Origin: Planctomycetia bacterium | Lineage (GTDB): Bacteria > Planctomycetota > PLA2 > JAEUHO01 | Assembly: GCA_016795345.1 (NCBI GenBank) | Contig: JAEUHO010000515.1 | Span: 1-36,642 of the forward strand | Reading direction: 5' to 3' | Length of the DNA: 36,642 bases | Notes under the pieces: generated by a model | The model's database searches: none | Told to the model about the DNA's origin: nothing | Seen by the model: only the letters and a program-made list of their open reading frames with translations | Part shown: one piece after another, positions 36,444 through 36,642 of the stretch | Layout: every line of letters begins with the position of its first letter | How positions within the stretch are numbered: position 1 is the first letter of the stretch | Position numbers and translations under genes: made by a program

Positions 36444-36642
36444 ATGGCGTTCGAGTTCAAGCTTCCCGACATCGGCGAGGGCCTCACCGAGGGCGAGATC
36501 ACGAAGTGGCTCGTCACCGAAGGCCAGACCGTCACGGCCGACCAGCCGATGGTCGAGGTCCTCACGGACAAGGCCACCGTCGAGATCACCGCGCCCCGCG
36601 CGGGCGTCATCGAGAAGATCCTCGTCCCCGGCGGCACGAAGG
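36444..36642 (+). CDS. 2-oxoacid dehydrogenase E2 (dihydrolipoyl acyltransferase), 3' end outside window
   Basis: The first 66 codons of an E2 subunit: FEFKLPDIGEGLTEGEITKW opens the lipoyl domain, and VEVLTDKATVEITAPRAGVI carries the lipoylated lysine in the D-K-A motif. The peripheral-subunit-binding and acyltransferase domains lie beyond the window. GGAG at 36432-36435 precedes the ATG by 8 bases, and the E1beta stop is 77 bases upstream. The E2 takes the acyl group from E1 and passes it to CoA; an E3 gene may follow. Confidence 0.92.
   Translation, partial: MAFEFKLPDIGEGLTEGEITKWLVTEGQTVTADQPMVEVLTDKATVEITAPRAGVIEKILVPGGTK

Overview
The window is 36.6 kb of very G+C-rich bacterial DNA (roughly three quarters G+C by eye) with tightly packed genes, short intergenic gaps (none above about 300 bases without a gene) and frequent 4-base start/stop overlaps. 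The gene mix points to Planctomycetota or a relative. It includes a membrane Ser/Thr kinase with a helical N-terminus and a WD40 sensor, a second membrane kinase, long carboxypeptidase-regulatory-like secreted proteins, vWA and HEAT-repeat secreted proteins, and lipoproteins with pseudopilin-like tails. This placement is an inference from family content, not from a marker gene. No insertion sequence, phage gene or CRISPR array was seen.

Layout. 1-624: 3' end of a glyoxalase-like gene. 706-6093 (-): two membrane Ser/Thr kinases in tandem. 6205-6723 (-): a VOC protein with a histone-H1-like tail. 6919-7776 (+): a DUF481 outer-membrane protein, ending at a shared terminator opposite a fused FAD monooxygenase/old-yellow-enzyme gene (7852-10128, -) of the salicylyl-CoA 5-hydroxylase type. 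10299-13357 (-): a translationally coupled vWA and HEAT-repeat pair. 13495-14124 (-): a membrane-anchored thioredoxin-like protein, divergent from a PolX-like/endonuclease III/unknown operon (14228-17888, +). 17907-25031 (-): an operon for a ten-copy Asp/Gly-repeat secreted protein, a small membrane protein and a 1413-residue carboxypeptidase-regulatory-like protein. 25076-28896 (+): a GlcD-type FAD oxidase, a NifU-like protein that has lost its scaffold cysteines, a DUF2203 protein, a short Rossmann-like protein and a thioredoxin-like ferredoxin. 28939-29589 (-): GTP cyclohydrolase I. 29791-32163 (+): three small lipoproteins and a galactokinase-like GHMP kinase. 32207-33064 (-): a secreted protein of unknown role. 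33168-33254 (-): tRNA-Leu(UAG). 33341-33921 (-): a MazF-type toxin and its ribbon-helix-helix antitoxin. 34152-36642 (+): E1alpha, E1beta and the start of E2 of a branched-chain-type 2-oxoacid dehydrogenase complex.

The most unusual feature is a dispersed short element with the core GCGAGGCCCG. I found 19 exact copies on both strands. About half lie in the roughly 6% of the window that is intergenic. Others sit in disordered ends or linkers of proteins, where they often encode the peptide REARP. In some gaps the element is paired with its complement and forms terminator-like hairpins. Other points worth checking are a PolX-like protein that lacks two of three polymerase aspartates but keeps its PHP nuclease site, the NifU-like protein with only its central 2Fe-2S site intact, and a set of genes whose -10 box lies only 6-10 bases before the start codon, which suggests leaderless mRNAs.
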